A stretch of DNA of 64,000 bases from Saprospiraceae bacterium. GTDB lineage: Bacteria > Bacteroidota > Bacteroidia > Chitinophagales > Saprospiraceae. Location of the stretch: contig JADJVK010000020.1 in assembly GCA_016710625.1 (NCBI GenBank), positions 5,413 through 69,412 of the forward strand. The letters run 5' to 3'. Below are positions 54,834 to 64,000 of this stretch, piece after piece. The notes beneath the pieces are model-generated. The model had not been told where the DNA came from and made no database searches. It saw only the letters and a program-made list of their open reading frames with translations. Numbering within the stretch: position 1 is the stretch's first letter; every line of letters begins with the position of its first letter. Made by a program: the position numbers and the translations under genes.

Positions 54834-57467
54834 ATGCAATTAAAATCTTTCATTATATTATTGTTTTGCTATTTTCAAACGGTTAGTAATTTGTATTGCC
54901 AAATTAATTTTCCTTATAAAAACAAAAAAAACACAATAAACGAGAGAGTGGAGGATTTGATTTTAAGAATGAGTCCAGAAGAAAAATTTTGGCAACTTTT
55001 TATGATTGCTGGCGACAATAGCAATCCGAAGGAAGATTATAAAAATGGAATTTTCGGTTTTCAAGTAAATACTACTAAAACGGATAATGAGCAAATACTT
55101 AATTACTCAGACCGAAAAGAAAAGCATATTCAAATTAAACAATTCAATTCCATACAAAAATATTTTATTGATAGTACGAGACTCGGCATTCCAGTTGTTT
55201 TTTTTGATGAAGCATTGCATGGATTGGTCAGAAAAGATGCAATTGCTTTCCCTCAATCTATTGGATTGGCAGCCACTTTCGATAGAAAGCTGATGCATCA
55301 AGTATCGGCAAGTATTGCAACAGATTGTAAATCAAGAGGAATTAGGCAAATTTTATCTCCAGTAGTCAACCTTGGAACGGATGTTCGATGGGGCAGAATG
55401 GAAGAAACCTATGGCGAAGATCCCTATTTAGTGAGTGAAATGAGTGTGCAATATGTAAAATCTTTTGAAGAAATGGGGATTATTACGACCCCCAAACATT
55501 TTGTAGTGAATCATGGCGATGGCGGAAAGGACAGTTACCCCATTCATTTTAGCAAACGATTTTTAGACGAGACATACTTTGTTCCTTTTAAAGCATGTAT
55601 TGAACGAGGTGGTTCCAGAAGTATCATGACAGCCTATAATTCTTTTGATGGAAGCCCATGTTCAGCAAATAATTGGTTGCTGAATGATATCCTGAAAAAT
55701 GAATGGGGTTTTAAAGGTTTTGTGATTTCTGATGCTAGTGGGACAGGAGGAGCGAATGTGTTGCATTACACCGCAAAAAATTACCAAGATGCAGGAAAGA
55801 AAGCCGTTGAAAATGGACTAGACGTCATATTTCAAACGGATTATAACCATTACAAGCTTTTCCAACCTCCTTTTTTAGATGGTACTATTGACCAAAAAAT
55901 TATTGATAATGCAGTAAAAAGGGTACTTAGGGCAAAATTTGAATTGGGATTGTTTGATAATCCTTATATTTCGGAAAACATTGACCCATTACATGCCTCT
56001 GACCCATTAGCAATTGCAAAAAAAGCTGCTTTGGAATCCTTCGTTTTACTCAAAAACAAAAATGAGCTTTTACCTCTTTCTTCCAATAAAAAAATAGCGT
56101 TGATTGGCGAAGATGCTGCAACTGTAAGATTGGGTGGTTATAGTGGGCCCGGGCATCAAAATATATCAATTTTGGAAGGGCTAAAACAATTTTTTGTTGA
56201 AAAAATAAGTTATCACCCCGGTTGTGGTAGAAAAAGCCAAGAATGGAAAACCTTCCCAACTGAATTTATACCAAATGGATTCAAAGCCAATTATTACAAT
56301 AATATTGCATTCGAAAATCAGCCGATTTTACAAAGAATGGATAAAAATATTGACTTCGATTGGTCTTTATTTGCTCCCGATCCAATAGTGAACAACTCTT
56401 TTTATAGTGCCATTTGGGAAGGTGATATTTTTGTAAACCAGCAAGAAGAAGGTTTTATCGGCATCAAAGGAAATGACGGATACAAATTATATATTGACCA
56501 ACAATTAATGATAGACAGATGGGATGAAACCTATTTTAACACAACTTTTTCTACCCAGAAACTAAATCCATTTCAGAAATATCATATAAAACTATTATTT
56601 AAATCGCCAACTGGCAATTCGAAAATCCAACTCATTTGGAAGAGTGTTGCTAAAAATAATGCTTTCCAAAAAATAGCCGAAGCAAGAAAAGTAGTTGAAC
56701 AAAATGATGTTGCAGTAGTTGTTGTAGGAATAGAAGAAGGAGAATTTCAAGATAGAAGTTCCCTAAAACTTCCAGGAAAACAAGAGTCTTTGATTCTTGA
56801 AATAGCAAAAACGGGGAAGCCTGTCATTGTGCTTATTTCTGGAGGTAGTGCAGTGAATATGCAAAATTGGATGGATTCTGTAGGGACCATTGCTCAAATT
56901 TGGTACCCTGGCGAACAAGGTGGGCATGCAATTGCAGATATTCTTTTGGGGAAATACAATCCAGCTGGTCGATTGCCCTTTTCCTATCCACTTCACGAAG
57001 GTCATTTACCTTACAACTATAATCACCAACCTACAGGAAGAGGAGATGACTATATTTCAGAAAGTGGGCTTCCGCTTTTCCCGTTTGGCTATGGTCTCAG
57101 CTACACAAAATTTGAGTATAAAAATTTGAAAATCAATAAACAACATTATAAAATAGGCGAAAATGTTGATTTGGAATTTGAGGTTACCAATGTTGGAAAA
57201 TATGATGGAGAGGAAGTGGTGCAGTTATATATTCGGGACGAGCTTTCCTCTTTGGCTCGACCCATTCTGGAGCTAAAAGAATTTGAAAGAATCACCATTC
57301 CGAAAGGAGAAACTAAAAAAGTTAAATTTGAATTAACACCTGCCACATTCAAGATGTTAAATATTAATAATGAACATATTATAGAGCCTGGCACTTTTAA
57401 AATAATGATAGGAAGCTCTTCAAGAGATATAAGATTGATGGATAAAATAGAATTTCTTGCGGAATAA
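54834..57467 (+). CDS. Glycoside hydrolase family 3 beta-glucosidase with PA14 insert
   Basis: 877 aa. Signal peptide ending LYCQ. GH3 N-terminal barrel (~residues 30-340) with substrate motif TPKHFVVNHGDGG and nucleophile Asp300 in GFVISDASG; the (alpha/beta)6 sandwich follows, interrupted at ~470-610 by a PA14-type carbohydrate-binding domain (ANYYNN ... VNQQEEGFIGIKGNDGYKLYIDQ). Family signature GIEEGEFQDRSSLKLPGKQ holds the acid/base region. A fibronectin-III-like domain closes it (YTKFEYKNLKINKQHYK). It hydrolyses terminal beta-linked glucose or xylose in plant or algal glycans, in the periplasm or outside. Normal length, intact. Confidence 0.9.
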   Translation: MQLKSFIILLFCYFQTVSNLYCQINFPYKNKKNTINERVEDLILRMSPEEKFWQLFMIAGDNSNPKEDYKNGIFGFQVNTTKTDNEQILNYSDRKEKHIQIKQFNSIQKYFIDSTRLGIPVVFFDEALHGLVRKDAIAFPQSIGLAATFDRKLMHQVSASIATDCKSRGIRQILSPVVNLGTDVRWGRMEETYGEDPYLVSEMSVQYVKSFEEMGIITTPKHFVVNHGDGGKDSYPIHFSKRFLDETYFVPFKACIERGGSRSIMTAYNSFDGSPCSANNWLLNDILKNEWGFKGFVISDASGTGGANVLHYTAKNYQDAGKKAVENGLDVIFQTDYNHYKLFQPPFLDGTIDQKIIDNAVKRVLRAKFELGLFDNPYISENIDPLHASDPLAIAKKAALESFVLLKNKNELLPLSSNKKIALIGEDAATVRLGGYSGPGHQNISILEGLKQFFVEKISYHPGCGRKSQEWKTFPTEFIPNGFKANYYNNIAFENQPILQRMDKNIDFDWSLFAPDPIVNNSFYSAIWEGDIFVNQQEEGFIGIKGNDGYKLYIDQQLMIDRWDETYFNTTFSTQKLNPFQKYHIKLLFKSPTGNSKIQLIWKSVAKNNAFQKIAEARKVVEQNDVAVVVVGIEEGEFQDRSSLKLPGKQESLILEIAKTGKPVIVLISGGSAVNMQNWMDSVGTIAQIWYPGEQGGHAIADILLGKYNPAGRLPFSYPLHEGHLPYNYNHQPTGRGDDYISESGLPLFPFGYGLSYTKFEYKNLKINKQHYKIGENVDLEFEVTNVGKYDGEEVVQLYIRDELSSLARPILELKEFERITIPKGETKKVKFELTPATFKMLNINNEHIIEPGTFKIMIGSSSRDIRLMDKIEFLAE

Positions 57468-57509
57468 ATAGCTAATTTTTGCTATATTTATGCCATAAAA
57501 ATAATTATA

Positions 57510-58706
57510 ATGAATATCAATTTCAAGGATAAAAAAGCACTAGTCAGAGTTGACTTTAATGTGCCTTTAGATAAAAGCTATCAGATAACAGATGACACTA
57601 GAATTAAAGCGGCGATTCCGACTTTGAAGAAAATTCTTAATGATGGAGGCTCCATTATTCTCATGTCGCATCTGGGCAGACCGCTAGAAAAATTAAATGC
57701 TGATGGAACTATAAATAAAGAAAAATTCACTTTACACCATTTGGTGAACCATATTTCTGAATTGTTAGGCACTACTGTTCAATTCGCTGAAGATTGTAAA
57801 AATGCAGGGGAGCAAGCAAAGAATTTAAAAAATGGAGAAGTGCTGTTGCTTGAAAATACAAGATTTTACCCAGAAGAAGAAGCTGGAGATGAAGCATTTT
57901 CAAAACAATTGGCAAGTTATGGCGATATTTATGTAAACGATGCTTTTGGAACAGCACATAGAGCACATGCCTCTACGACAGTAGTTGCTCATTATTTCGA
58001 TAAAAACCACAAATGCTTTGGTTATTTGATGGAAGCTGAAGTAAAAAACGCTACAAAAGTGATGAATCATCCTGACAGACCTTTGACAGCGATCATTGGT
58101 GGAGCAAAAGTTTCTGACAAAATATTACTCTTAGAAAAATTATTGGATGTTGCAGATAATATCATTGTAGGCGGTGGTATGGCTTACACTTTTATGAGGG
58201 CAATGGGTGGAAACACTGGGAATTCGTTGGTTGAGGAAGATAGAATTGAATTGGCGAAGGAAATTATGGAAAAAGCAAAAAGTAAGGGTAAAAATTTAGC
58301 CTTACCAGTTGATTCCAAAATTGCAGATGCCTTTAGCAATGAAGCAAATCAAAAATTTGCTGAAAGCAACCAAATCGAAAGTGGTTGGATGGGATTAGAT
58401 ATTGGACCCAAAGCTATTGCTGCATTTTCTTCAATTATTGAAAATTCAAAAACAATACTTTGGAATGGTCCAATGGGTGTATTTGAAATGCCTAATTTTG
58501 CAACTGGGACAAGGTCTATTGCAGAATCAATTGCCAAATCGACTGCAAATGGGGCATTTTCATTAATCGGGGGAGGCGACTCTGTGGCTGCTATCAACCA
58601 AATGGGACTGAATGATGAAGTTAGCTATGTATCAACAGGTGGCGGTGCAATGTTAGAATTTTTGGAAGGTAAAGAACTTCCTGGAGTGAAAGCAATCAAT
58701 GAATAA
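57510..58706 (+). CDS. pgk: Phosphoglycerate kinase
   Basis: 398 aa, the normal size. Catalyses ADP phosphorylation by 1,3-bisphosphoglycerate in glycolysis. Landmarks: ALVRVDFNVPLD, LMSHLGRP, LLENTRFYPEEEAGD, YVNDAFGTAHRAHAST, GGAKVSDKI, NGPMGVFEM, and the nucleotide loop GGGDSVAAI. The stop codon is followed at once by the ATG of the YraN-like gene, so translational coupling is likely. Confidence 0.96.
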   Translation: MNINFKDKKALVRVDFNVPLDKSYQITDDTRIKAAIPTLKKILNDGGSIILMSHLGRPLEKLNADGTINKEKFTLHHLVNHISELLGTTVQFAEDCKNAGEQAKNLKNGEVLLLENTRFYPEEEAGDEAFSKQLASYGDIYVNDAFGTAHRAHASTTVVAHYFDKNHKCFGYLMEAEVKNATKVMNHPDRPLTAIIGGAKVSDKILLLEKLLDVADNIIVGGGMAYTFMRAMGGNTGNSLVEEDRIELAKEIMEKAKSKGKNLALPVDSKIADAFSNEANQKFAESNQIESGWMGLDIGPKAIAAFSSIIENSKTILWNGPMGVFEMPNFATGTRSIAESIAKSTANGAFSLIGGGDSVAAINQMGLNDEVSYVSTGGGAMLEFLEGKELPGVKAINE

Positions 58707-59072
58707 ATGGCGAATCATAACGATTTAGGGAAGGCTGGAGAAATAATTGCTGCAGATCATCTTGGCTTAAATGGTTATGAGATAATAGAAAAAAATTGGC
58801 GTTTTGGGAAGGCAGAGATAGATATTATTGCTAAAAAAGAAGCTTTGTTGATATTTATCGAAGTAAAGACGAGAAGTACCGATTTCTTTGGAAAACCAGA
58901 GGAATTTGTGAGCCAAAAAAAAATGGAAATGGTGGCAGATGCTGCAAATATTTTTATTGAAAAAATGGCATTTGACGGAGAAATAAGATTTGATGTCATT
59001 GGGATTGTTTTAAAAAAGGATAATTCGTTTACTTTACAGCATTTCGAAGACACCTATTTCCCTGAGTGGTAA
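58707..59072 (+). CDS. YraN family (UPF0102) endonuclease-fold protein
   Basis: 121 aa. Restriction-endonuclease-like fold with GKAGEIIAADHLGLNGYEIIEKNWRFGKAEIDII (motif GEIDII-type Asp) and LIFIEVKTRS (E-x-K active-site pattern). YraN proteins are widespread; the role is not settled, with a nuclease or DNA-repair link usually proposed. Starts directly after the pgk stop. Confidence 0.85.
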   Translation: MANHNDLGKAGEIIAADHLGLNGYEIIEKNWRFGKAEIDIIAKKEALLIFIEVKTRSTDFFGKPEEFVSQKKMEMVADAANIFIEKMAFDGEIRFDVIGIVLKKDNSFTLQHFEDTYFPEW

Positions 59073-59130
59073 TAAGATATAAAAAAATGGGGCAGATACA
59101 TATTATAATAAATTATATTCAAATAACTAT

Positions 59131-59160
59131 TTGATTATATATGAAAAAATATTACCTTTG
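59131..59160 (+). promoter_or_regulatory. Bacteroidota-type promoter for rpmE2
   Basis: TTG at 59131-59133, 19 bases, then TACCTTTG at 59153-59160: an exact TTG-N19-TAnnTTTG match, 38 bases before the ATG. Confidence 0.75.
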
Positions 59161-59198
59161 CATCCGATTTAAAAAAATAATATTTAAAGCGATAAATA

Positions 59199-59462
59199 AT
59201 GAAAAAAGATATCCATCCATCAAACTATAGACAAGTTGTTTTTAAAGACATTTCGAATGATATTTCTTTTTTAACAAAATCTTGTGTTAATAGTAAAGAA
59301 ACAACTGTATGGGAAGATGGCAAAGAGTATCCATTGGTTAAAATGGAGATTTCTTCATATTCACATCCTTTCTTTACAGGAAAATTGAAATTTATTGACA
59401 CTGCTGGTAGAATTGATAAATTCAATAAGAAATTTGCAAAATTTGCAAAGACAGACCAATAG
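59199..59462 (+). CDS. rpmE2: Ribosomal protein L31 type B
   Basis: 87 aa. Starts MKKDIHPSNYRQVVFKD, then SFLTKSCVNSKETTVW and SSYSHPFFTGKLKFIDTAGRIDKFNKKFAK, the type B form that lacks the CxxC zinc motif of type A L31. Part of the large ribosomal subunit. Own promoter and own terminator. Confidence 0.95.
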   Translation: MKKDIHPSNYRQVVFKDISNDISFLTKSCVNSKETTVWEDGKEYPLVKMEISSYSHPFFTGKLKFIDTAGRIDKFNKKFAKFAKTDQ

Positions 59463-59480
59463 TTCACATGTAAAAATACT

Positions 59481-59519
59481 AAAAAGGTCCCTCATTTTAT
59501 TAGGGACTTTTTTTTTAAA
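59481..59519 (+). terminator. Rho-independent terminator of rpmE2
   Basis: AAGGTCCCT / AGGGACTTT stem with a nine-base loop and a run of nine T. It lies 19 bases past the stop codon and just before the next gene. Confidence 0.85.
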
Positions 59520-59522
59520 CTT

Positions 59523-60728
59523 ATGAAGAATTTAATTCTTTTTGACAACGATTTAAGTACACAATTTCTACCCCTCACTTATACTCGTCCTCTATGTGAA
59601 TTGAGAGTGGGCATCCTTACTATTCGTGAAAAGTGGGAAAAATTGCTCAATTGTAAGCCTTCTTTTATTACTCAAGATTATCTTTCTACTAAATATCCTA
59701 TCAGTATTTCTGATGAGAATTTTGTCGTAAATGGCTCTGTGATTCCGAATCAAGAATTAGCAAATCGGATTTTGAGCATGAATACTGGCGAAGTATTATT
59801 GCAAGATGGTGAAATGATTGTTGCCAAATTGGAAGAAGGTCAGTTTGAGTTAATGATGAGTGATGAAGAAAACTCAAATATTGCTGGCGTCAATTACAAG
59901 GAAACGAATGTAATGAAAATCAACCATTTGTGGGATATATTCTCCATGAATGGTAGAGCTATTATAGATGATTTCGAGTTATTGACTTTTGAAAGACAAT
60001 CTCAACCCATCCCTACCGATGTTCATGTTATTGGTGATCCATCCAAAATATTTATAGAAGAAGGTGCAGAAATCGAATTTTGTACTTTAAATACTAAAAG
60101 CGGTCCCATTTATATTGGTAAAAATGCGGTAATCATGGAAGGTTGTTTCATCAGAGGACCTTTTGCTCTATGTGATGAAGCGATACTAAAAATGGGTGCC
60201 AAAATATATGGTCCTACTACCGTTGGTCCAAACTCAAAAGTTGGTGGTGAAGTGAATAATTGTGTTTTTTATGGCAATTGCAATAAAGCACATGACGGAT
60301 ATCTTGGAAATTCAGTAATTGGAGAATGGTGTAATATTGGTGCTGGAACAAATTGTTCAAATTTGAAAAACAATTATGACGAAGTAAAAATATGGGATTA
60401 CACTAAAGAGAGTTTGACTGGCACAGGATTGCAATTCTGTGGGTTAATCATGGGCGACCACTCAAAATGTGGAATCAATACAATGTTTAACACAGGGACT
60501 GTTGTAGGTATTTCAGCAAATATTTTTGGTGGTGGTTTTCCAAAGAATTTTATTCCCTCTTTCTCTTGGGGAGGTGCAGAAGGGTTTAAAACTTATGAAT
60601 TAGATAAAGCTTTAGATGCTGCAAAAAGAGTTATTGCTAGACGAGGAAAAGAAATGGATCCTTTGGATACTGCTATATTTGAAAGAATATTTAATTTTTC
60701 CCATAAATATAGAACTTGGGAAAAATAG
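59523..60728 (+). CDS. GlmU-like putative sugar nucleotidyltransferase / acetyltransferase
   Basis: 401 aa. The N-terminus FDNDLSTQFLPLTYTRPLCELRVGILTIREKW is the signature of the Bacteroidota alternative GlmU-like family; a nucleotidyltransferase-like domain is followed by left-handed beta-helix hexapeptides (IYIGKNAVIMEGCFIRGPFAL, YGPTTVGPNSKVGGEVNN, IGAGTNCSNLKNNYDEVK). It is thought to make UDP-GlcNAc from glucosamine-1-phosphate for cell wall and lipopolysaccharide, though by family, not proven here. Intact. Confidence 0.85.
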   Translation: MKNLILFDNDLSTQFLPLTYTRPLCELRVGILTIREKWEKLLNCKPSFITQDYLSTKYPISISDENFVVNGSVIPNQELANRILSMNTGEVLLQDGEMIVAKLEEGQFELMMSDEENSNIAGVNYKETNVMKINHLWDIFSMNGRAIIDDFELLTFERQSQPIPTDVHVIGDPSKIFIEEGAEIEFCTLNTKSGPIYIGKNAVIMEGCFIRGPFALCDEAILKMGAKIYGPTTVGPNSKVGGEVNNCVFYGNCNKAHDGYLGNSVIGEWCNIGAGTNCSNLKNNYDEVKIWDYTKESLTGTGLQFCGLIMGDHSKCGINTMFNTGTVVGISANIFGGGFPKNFIPSFSWGGAEGFKTYELDKALDAAKRVIARRGKEMDPLDTAIFERIFNFSHKYRTWEK

Positions 60729-60742
60729 TAATCTCTTAAAAA

Positions 60743-60782
60743 TAAAAAAGGTCATGATTTGTATAAATCATGACCTTTTTTA
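60743..60782. terminator. Bidirectional terminator between the GlmU-like gene and the permease
   Basis: AAAAAGGTCATGATTT / AAATCATGACCTTTTT, a 16-bp perfect stem with A and T runs on either side, between two convergent genes. Confidence 0.88.
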
Positions 60783-60783
60783 T

Positions 60784-62337
60784 TTATTCATTTTCTTCAA
60801 AATCACTAGCTTTTGGCATTATTTCTCCAGGTGCTTTTAGATGACTGTGATGTCGGCTATAAGTAAAATAAACTACTAAACCAATTATCATCCACAACAT
60901 TGCGATTTTCAATGTCTGAGCATCCAAAGCGACGATCATACCAAAACAGATAATTGCTCCCAAAAGTGGAACCAATGGAACCAATGGAGTTTTGAATGGT
61001 CGTTCTATTTCTGGCGATTTTCTTCTTAAAATCCAAATACCCAAACTTACCAAAACAAAAGCAAATAAGGTTCCGAATGAGGTAAGGTCCCCAGCAACAT
61101 GTCCTGGGACAAATGCACTAAACAAACCTACAAAAACAAATAATACCCAATTTGCTTTGTAAGGAGTTCTGAACTTTGGATGTAATTCTCCTAAAACTTT
61201 TGGTAATAATCCATCCTTACTCATGGTATAAAAAATTCGGCTTTGACCCATTAACATTACTAATATTACAGAAGAAAACCCAGCCAAAATAGCTACTGTA
61301 ACTGCAGTTGCCAGCCAACCATAACCAGTCATATATTGAGAAATAGCATAAGCAACAGAAGCTTCTCTACCCTTTTCTGGATCTACGAAGTCTTTCCAAT
61401 TTGCTACACCAGTAAGTACATGTCCAAACAAAATATATAGTATAGTACAAATAACTAATGATCCTAAGATTCCAATTGGCATATCACGTTTCGGATTTTT
61501 CGCTTCTTGAGCGGCAGTACTTACAGCATCAAAACCAATAAAGGCAAAAAACACAATTGCTGCACCACCAACTACACCGCCAAATCCATGTTTGAAAAAT
61601 CCGCCATATTCAGCAATGATTTTCCCAGTAGAATCTTTAACAGGTGCAGCACCTTCAGGAATCATATATGGAACATAATTTTCAGGCTTGATAAATTGCC
61701 ATCCGATAACGATAAATAATAATACGATAGAAACTTTTACAAAAACTATGATTGAATTTACAAAAGCTGATTCTTGAGTTCCTTTAATCAATAATAAAGT
61801 TAGTAAAAGTAAAATGACTAAAGCTGGTGCATTTATCATCCCATGATGATATACACCCATAGAATCTGTAAAACTCTCGAAAGGAGAATGGCACCATTCA
61901 TAGGGAATTGCACCTCCGAGCAATTTATTTAGATATTCACTCCAAGCAATTGAAACCGTAGCAGCACCTAATGCATACTCCATAATTAATGCCCATCCGA
62001 TAATCCAAGCCACCAATTCACCCATCGTAACATACGAATAAGCATAAGCACTACCAGCAATAGGAATCATTGCTGCAAATTCAGCATAACACAATCCAGC
62101 AAAAGCACAGCCAACTGCTGCAACTATAAATGAAATTGTAACTGCTGGTCCAGCAGCTTGACCTGCAGCAGCAGCAGTTCTAACAAATAATCCGGCACCA
62201 ATAATCGCCCCAATACCTAAAGCCATCAAATTACTGGCTCCTAATGTTCTTTTAAGTCCATCACCTGTATCATTTGCAGCTTGGGCTAAAATATCAGTTA
62301 ATGATTTTTTTACCCAAATACTTTTTTTGTTACTCAT
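60784..62337 (-). CDS. APC-family amino acid permease
   Basis: 517 aa with 12-14 membrane segments. Landmarks: MALGIGAIIGAGLFVRTAAAAG (the first-helix GxGIGAGIF-type loop), CYAEFAAMIPIAGSAYAYSYVTMGE, FFAFIGFDAVSTAAQEAKNP and LVSLGIWILRRKSPE. It resembles cationic amino acid transporters (CAT/YfnA-type). Cytoplasmic membrane; substrate unresolved. Confidence 0.88.
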   Translation of the reverse strand: MSNKKSIWVKKSLTDILAQAANDTGDGLKRTLGASNLMALGIGAIIGAGLFVRTAAAAGQAAGPAVTISFIVAAVGCAFAGLCYAEFAAMIPIAGSAYAYSYVTMGELVAWIIGWALIMEYALGAATVSIAWSEYLNKLLGGAIPYEWCHSPFESFTDSMGVYHHGMINAPALVILLLLTLLLIKGTQESAFVNSIIVFVKVSIVLLFIVIGWQFIKPENYVPYMIPEGAAPVKDSTGKIIAEYGGFFKHGFGGVVGGAAIVFFAFIGFDAVSTAAQEAKNPKRDMPIGILGSLVICTILYILFGHVLTGVANWKDFVDPEKGREASVAYAISQYMTGYGWLATAVTVAILAGFSSVILVMLMGQSRIFYTMSKDGLLPKVLGELHPKFRTPYKANWVLFVFVGLFSAFVPGHVAGDLTSFGTLFAFVLVSLGIWILRRKSPEIERPFKTPLVPLVPLLGAIICFGMIVALDAQTLKIAMLWMIIGLVVYFTYSRHHSHLKAPGEIMPKASDFEENE

Positions 62338-62370
62338 AAATACTTTTTATATTATAAATGATTAAATAAA

Positions 62371-62404
62371 ATTGCCATCTTAAAATTTCTTCTAAGATGG
62401 CAAA
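62371..62404 (-). terminator. Hairpin terminator after the TonB-family gene
   Basis: On the minus strand TTGCCATCTTA pairs perfectly with TAAGATGGCAA around a ten-base loop, followed by a short TTTTATTT tract. It starts ~40 bases after the stop at 62443. Confidence 0.65.
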
Positions 62405-62442
62405 ATACAAATAATATTTTAAATTTATTAAATTTACAAAAA

Positions 62443-63550
62443 TTACTTTGGAGAATTCTCTACTTCAGCTTTTGGACACAATAATGGCAAATAAGCATCC
62501 ACCCAATTTACACCCAATGTTTCCTTTACTTTAGTAAAATCTGAACATGCTTCCGCTTTTTTGTTCATCACCATATACACACTTCCTCTCATATAATAAT
62601 ATTCCATATTGAGAGCATCTAATTTAATTGCTTCATTTAATTTAGCTAGAGCTTTGTCATTTTCTCCCTTTTCGGAAAGCACTTGAGCCTCATCTGACAA
62701 AGCCAATGCCTTATCAAAATTATCGCTAGTTACTTTACAACTAGGGCTGTTTGATTTAAAAATAATTCTTAATGGATAAGAAGCATTCACTGGTTTGCCG
62801 CCATAAGTTGCTACTCTCCATTTTCCTTTTGTACTCAATGCCAATTTGATACCTTCATAAGTCGCATCTGCTCCAAGTGAATTAAAATCAAACATGTCCA
62901 AAACTTCTACATCTCCATTCTTTTTAACTAAAATAGTTGTTTGAATCAAACCACTTTTACAATCTTTCAGATTTGAAGGATATTTAATATTTTGAGCCAA
63001 ATAATTTTTAAGAGCCAATTCACCACCATTAAATAAAAGTGTTGAATCAAATCTAGTGTAAATGGTGTCATTCTTTTCAGATATTAAAAAAGGCGGCTCT
63101 TCCTCCAGTTTGAACTTTATCGGTAAAGTGATATATGATTTAACAGCAACACCTTTATACTTAGAAGGTGTCCATTTATAGCCTACTTCATTCATAGACT
63201 TTACAGCTTTTAAAGCCTCAATGCCTAAGCCAGACCCTGGATCTTTCAATAGCTCAATATTAGAAATTTCACCACTTCTTTCCACCACAAACTTCACAAC
63301 AGCCTGTCCTTCAACATTTTTCGACCTTGCTTCTTCAGGATATTGAATTACTTTATAAATATATTCCAATAAATATCTTTGAGTACATGAGTCGTTCAAC
63401 GTACCTGAATTGCTATAAGTATCACAACCTGGAAATCTTGCTTGAATATCAACGATACTATAAATTTTGTTGGTATCCACCACTTGTGCATTCAAAAAAT
63501 TCACAAAAAGTAAGAATCCAAAACAAACCAAAAGAGGTAAAATGCTTCAT
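62443..63550 (-). CDS. TonB C-terminal domain and TPR protein (N-terminal frameshift)
   Basis: About 368 aa. The ATG at 63548-63550 gives MKHFTS and an extra T at ~63531 then shifts the frame; after repair the signal peptide continues LVCFGFLLFVNFLNAQ. Next are a TonB_C-type domain (QYPEEARSKNVEGQAVVKFVV, GIEALKAVKSM, VKSYITLPIKFK), a second divergent one (LAQNIKYPSNLKDCKSGLIQTTILVKKNGDV), and a TPR pair at the end (ALAKLNEAIKLDALNMEYYYMRGSVY). An exported protein of unknown partner; the double TonB-like module lacks an N-terminal membrane-energy anchor. Confidence 0.72.
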
Positions 63551-63715
63551 TTATAAAAATTATTTTTTTTTGAAACGAAATTAGAAAGGCGAAATTACAA
63601 TTTTCAACGAATTTATTTGAAATTTGGATAAATTATCCACAATTGAAAAATTCGAACGTTAACTATAATTGTGTATTGTCGTACAATTTGTATTGTAATT
63701 TTTAATAAAATTTAT

Positions 63716-64000
63716 TTGAAATCTAAAAATATCCATAGTTCAGCCACCATTGCATCTAATGTAAAAATTGGAGATAATGTTACTATTGCAGCTAATGTTG
63801 TGATTTATGACAATGTAAGTATTGAGGATGGCGTTGTTATTGAGGCAAATTCAGTGATAGGGGCAAGCCCCAAAACTGTAGGGGCTCAAAAGGGGAATGG
63901 GTGGACTATATTGAAAAGCAAAAGTTATATTGGTGAAAATTGTGTAATTGATGCCCCCATCAAAAATGATACTATCATTTCAGAAAATTGCTATATTATG
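63716..64000 (+). CDS. Hexapeptide-repeat (left-handed beta-helix) acyltransferase-like protein, partial
   Basis: 95 codons before the right edge. From a TTG at 63716 the frame reads repeats such as SATIASNVKIGDNVTIAANVVIYDNVSIEDGVVIEANSVIG and then KSKSYIGENCVIDAPI, the hexapeptide pattern of LpxA/LpxD-like or related sugar acyltransferases. The protein continues past the window, so the acceptor cannot be named. No ATG is available near the start. Confidence 0.7.
   Translation, partial: MKSKNIHSSATIASNVKIGDNVTIAANVVIYDNVSIEDGVVIEANSVIGASPKTVGAQKGNGWTILKSKSYIGENCVIDAPIKNDTIISENCYIM

Overview
The window is AT-rich DNA from a member of the Bacteroidota, probably a Saprospiria- or Chitinophagia-like free-living bacterium. 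The evidence is type IX secretion (T9SS) sorting domains of both types, a PorP/SprF partner protein, promoters of the TTG-N19-TAnnTTTG form, two-component propeller sensors, and Bacteroidota families such as DUF6913 and the alternative GlmU-like protein.

Layout. 1-1497 holds the start of purA and all of ffh, both broken by small indels. 1617-11332 is a T9SS surface-protein region: a small choice-of-anchor V protein, a giant TSP3-rich adhesin with a type B sorting domain and a duplicated 1.65-kb module, its PorP/SprF partner, an OmpA/PD40 protein, and a remnant of another secreted protein. 11486-14510 holds a small unknown gene, a 0.9-kb AT-rich gap with inverted repeats, and an AAA ATPase plus DUF4276 pair that looks like a two-gene anti-phage module. 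14647-21934 is a redox and signalling block: di-heme lipoprotein, Rieske protein, porin, OmpR regulator, NarL regulator, histidine kinase, 7TM protein and two unknown proteins. 22559-29178 is a CusCBA-type heavy-metal RND efflux operon preceded by a di-heme lipoprotein and a small unknown protein.

29542-43747 is the most unusual part. It is a single-strand cluster of a DUF4157 (eCIS core domain) protein, a glycine-zipper protein, a peptidoglycan-binding/annexin-repeat/HExxH metalloprotease-like toxin candidate, an overlapping lipoprotein (possible immunity protein), a propeller histidine kinase, a very large annexin-like protein that now reads as three frames, and a NarL-type regulator. Four of these proteins share a short motif at exactly residues 31-40 (S-[LMY]-P-A-[PV]), which I interpret as a common targeting or loading leader. 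No contractile sheath, tube or baseplate gene is in the window.

43871-64000 is mostly housekeeping: DinB-like protein, DUF1573 lipid- or periplasm-facing protein, HtrA protease, an unknown 459-aa protein behind an attenuator-like hairpin, PBP1A, DUF1990, dapA, DUF6913, accA, tRNA-Asp, a GH3 glycosidase, pgk, a YraN nuclease-like protein, L31 type B, a GlmU-like protein, an amino acid permease, a TonB-family protein, and the start of a hexapeptide acyltransferase.

Many genes, including essential ones (purA, ffh), carry one-base indels mostly at homopolymers. I read most of these as consensus errors, densest in 1-14.5 kb, and have annotated the repaired gene spans.
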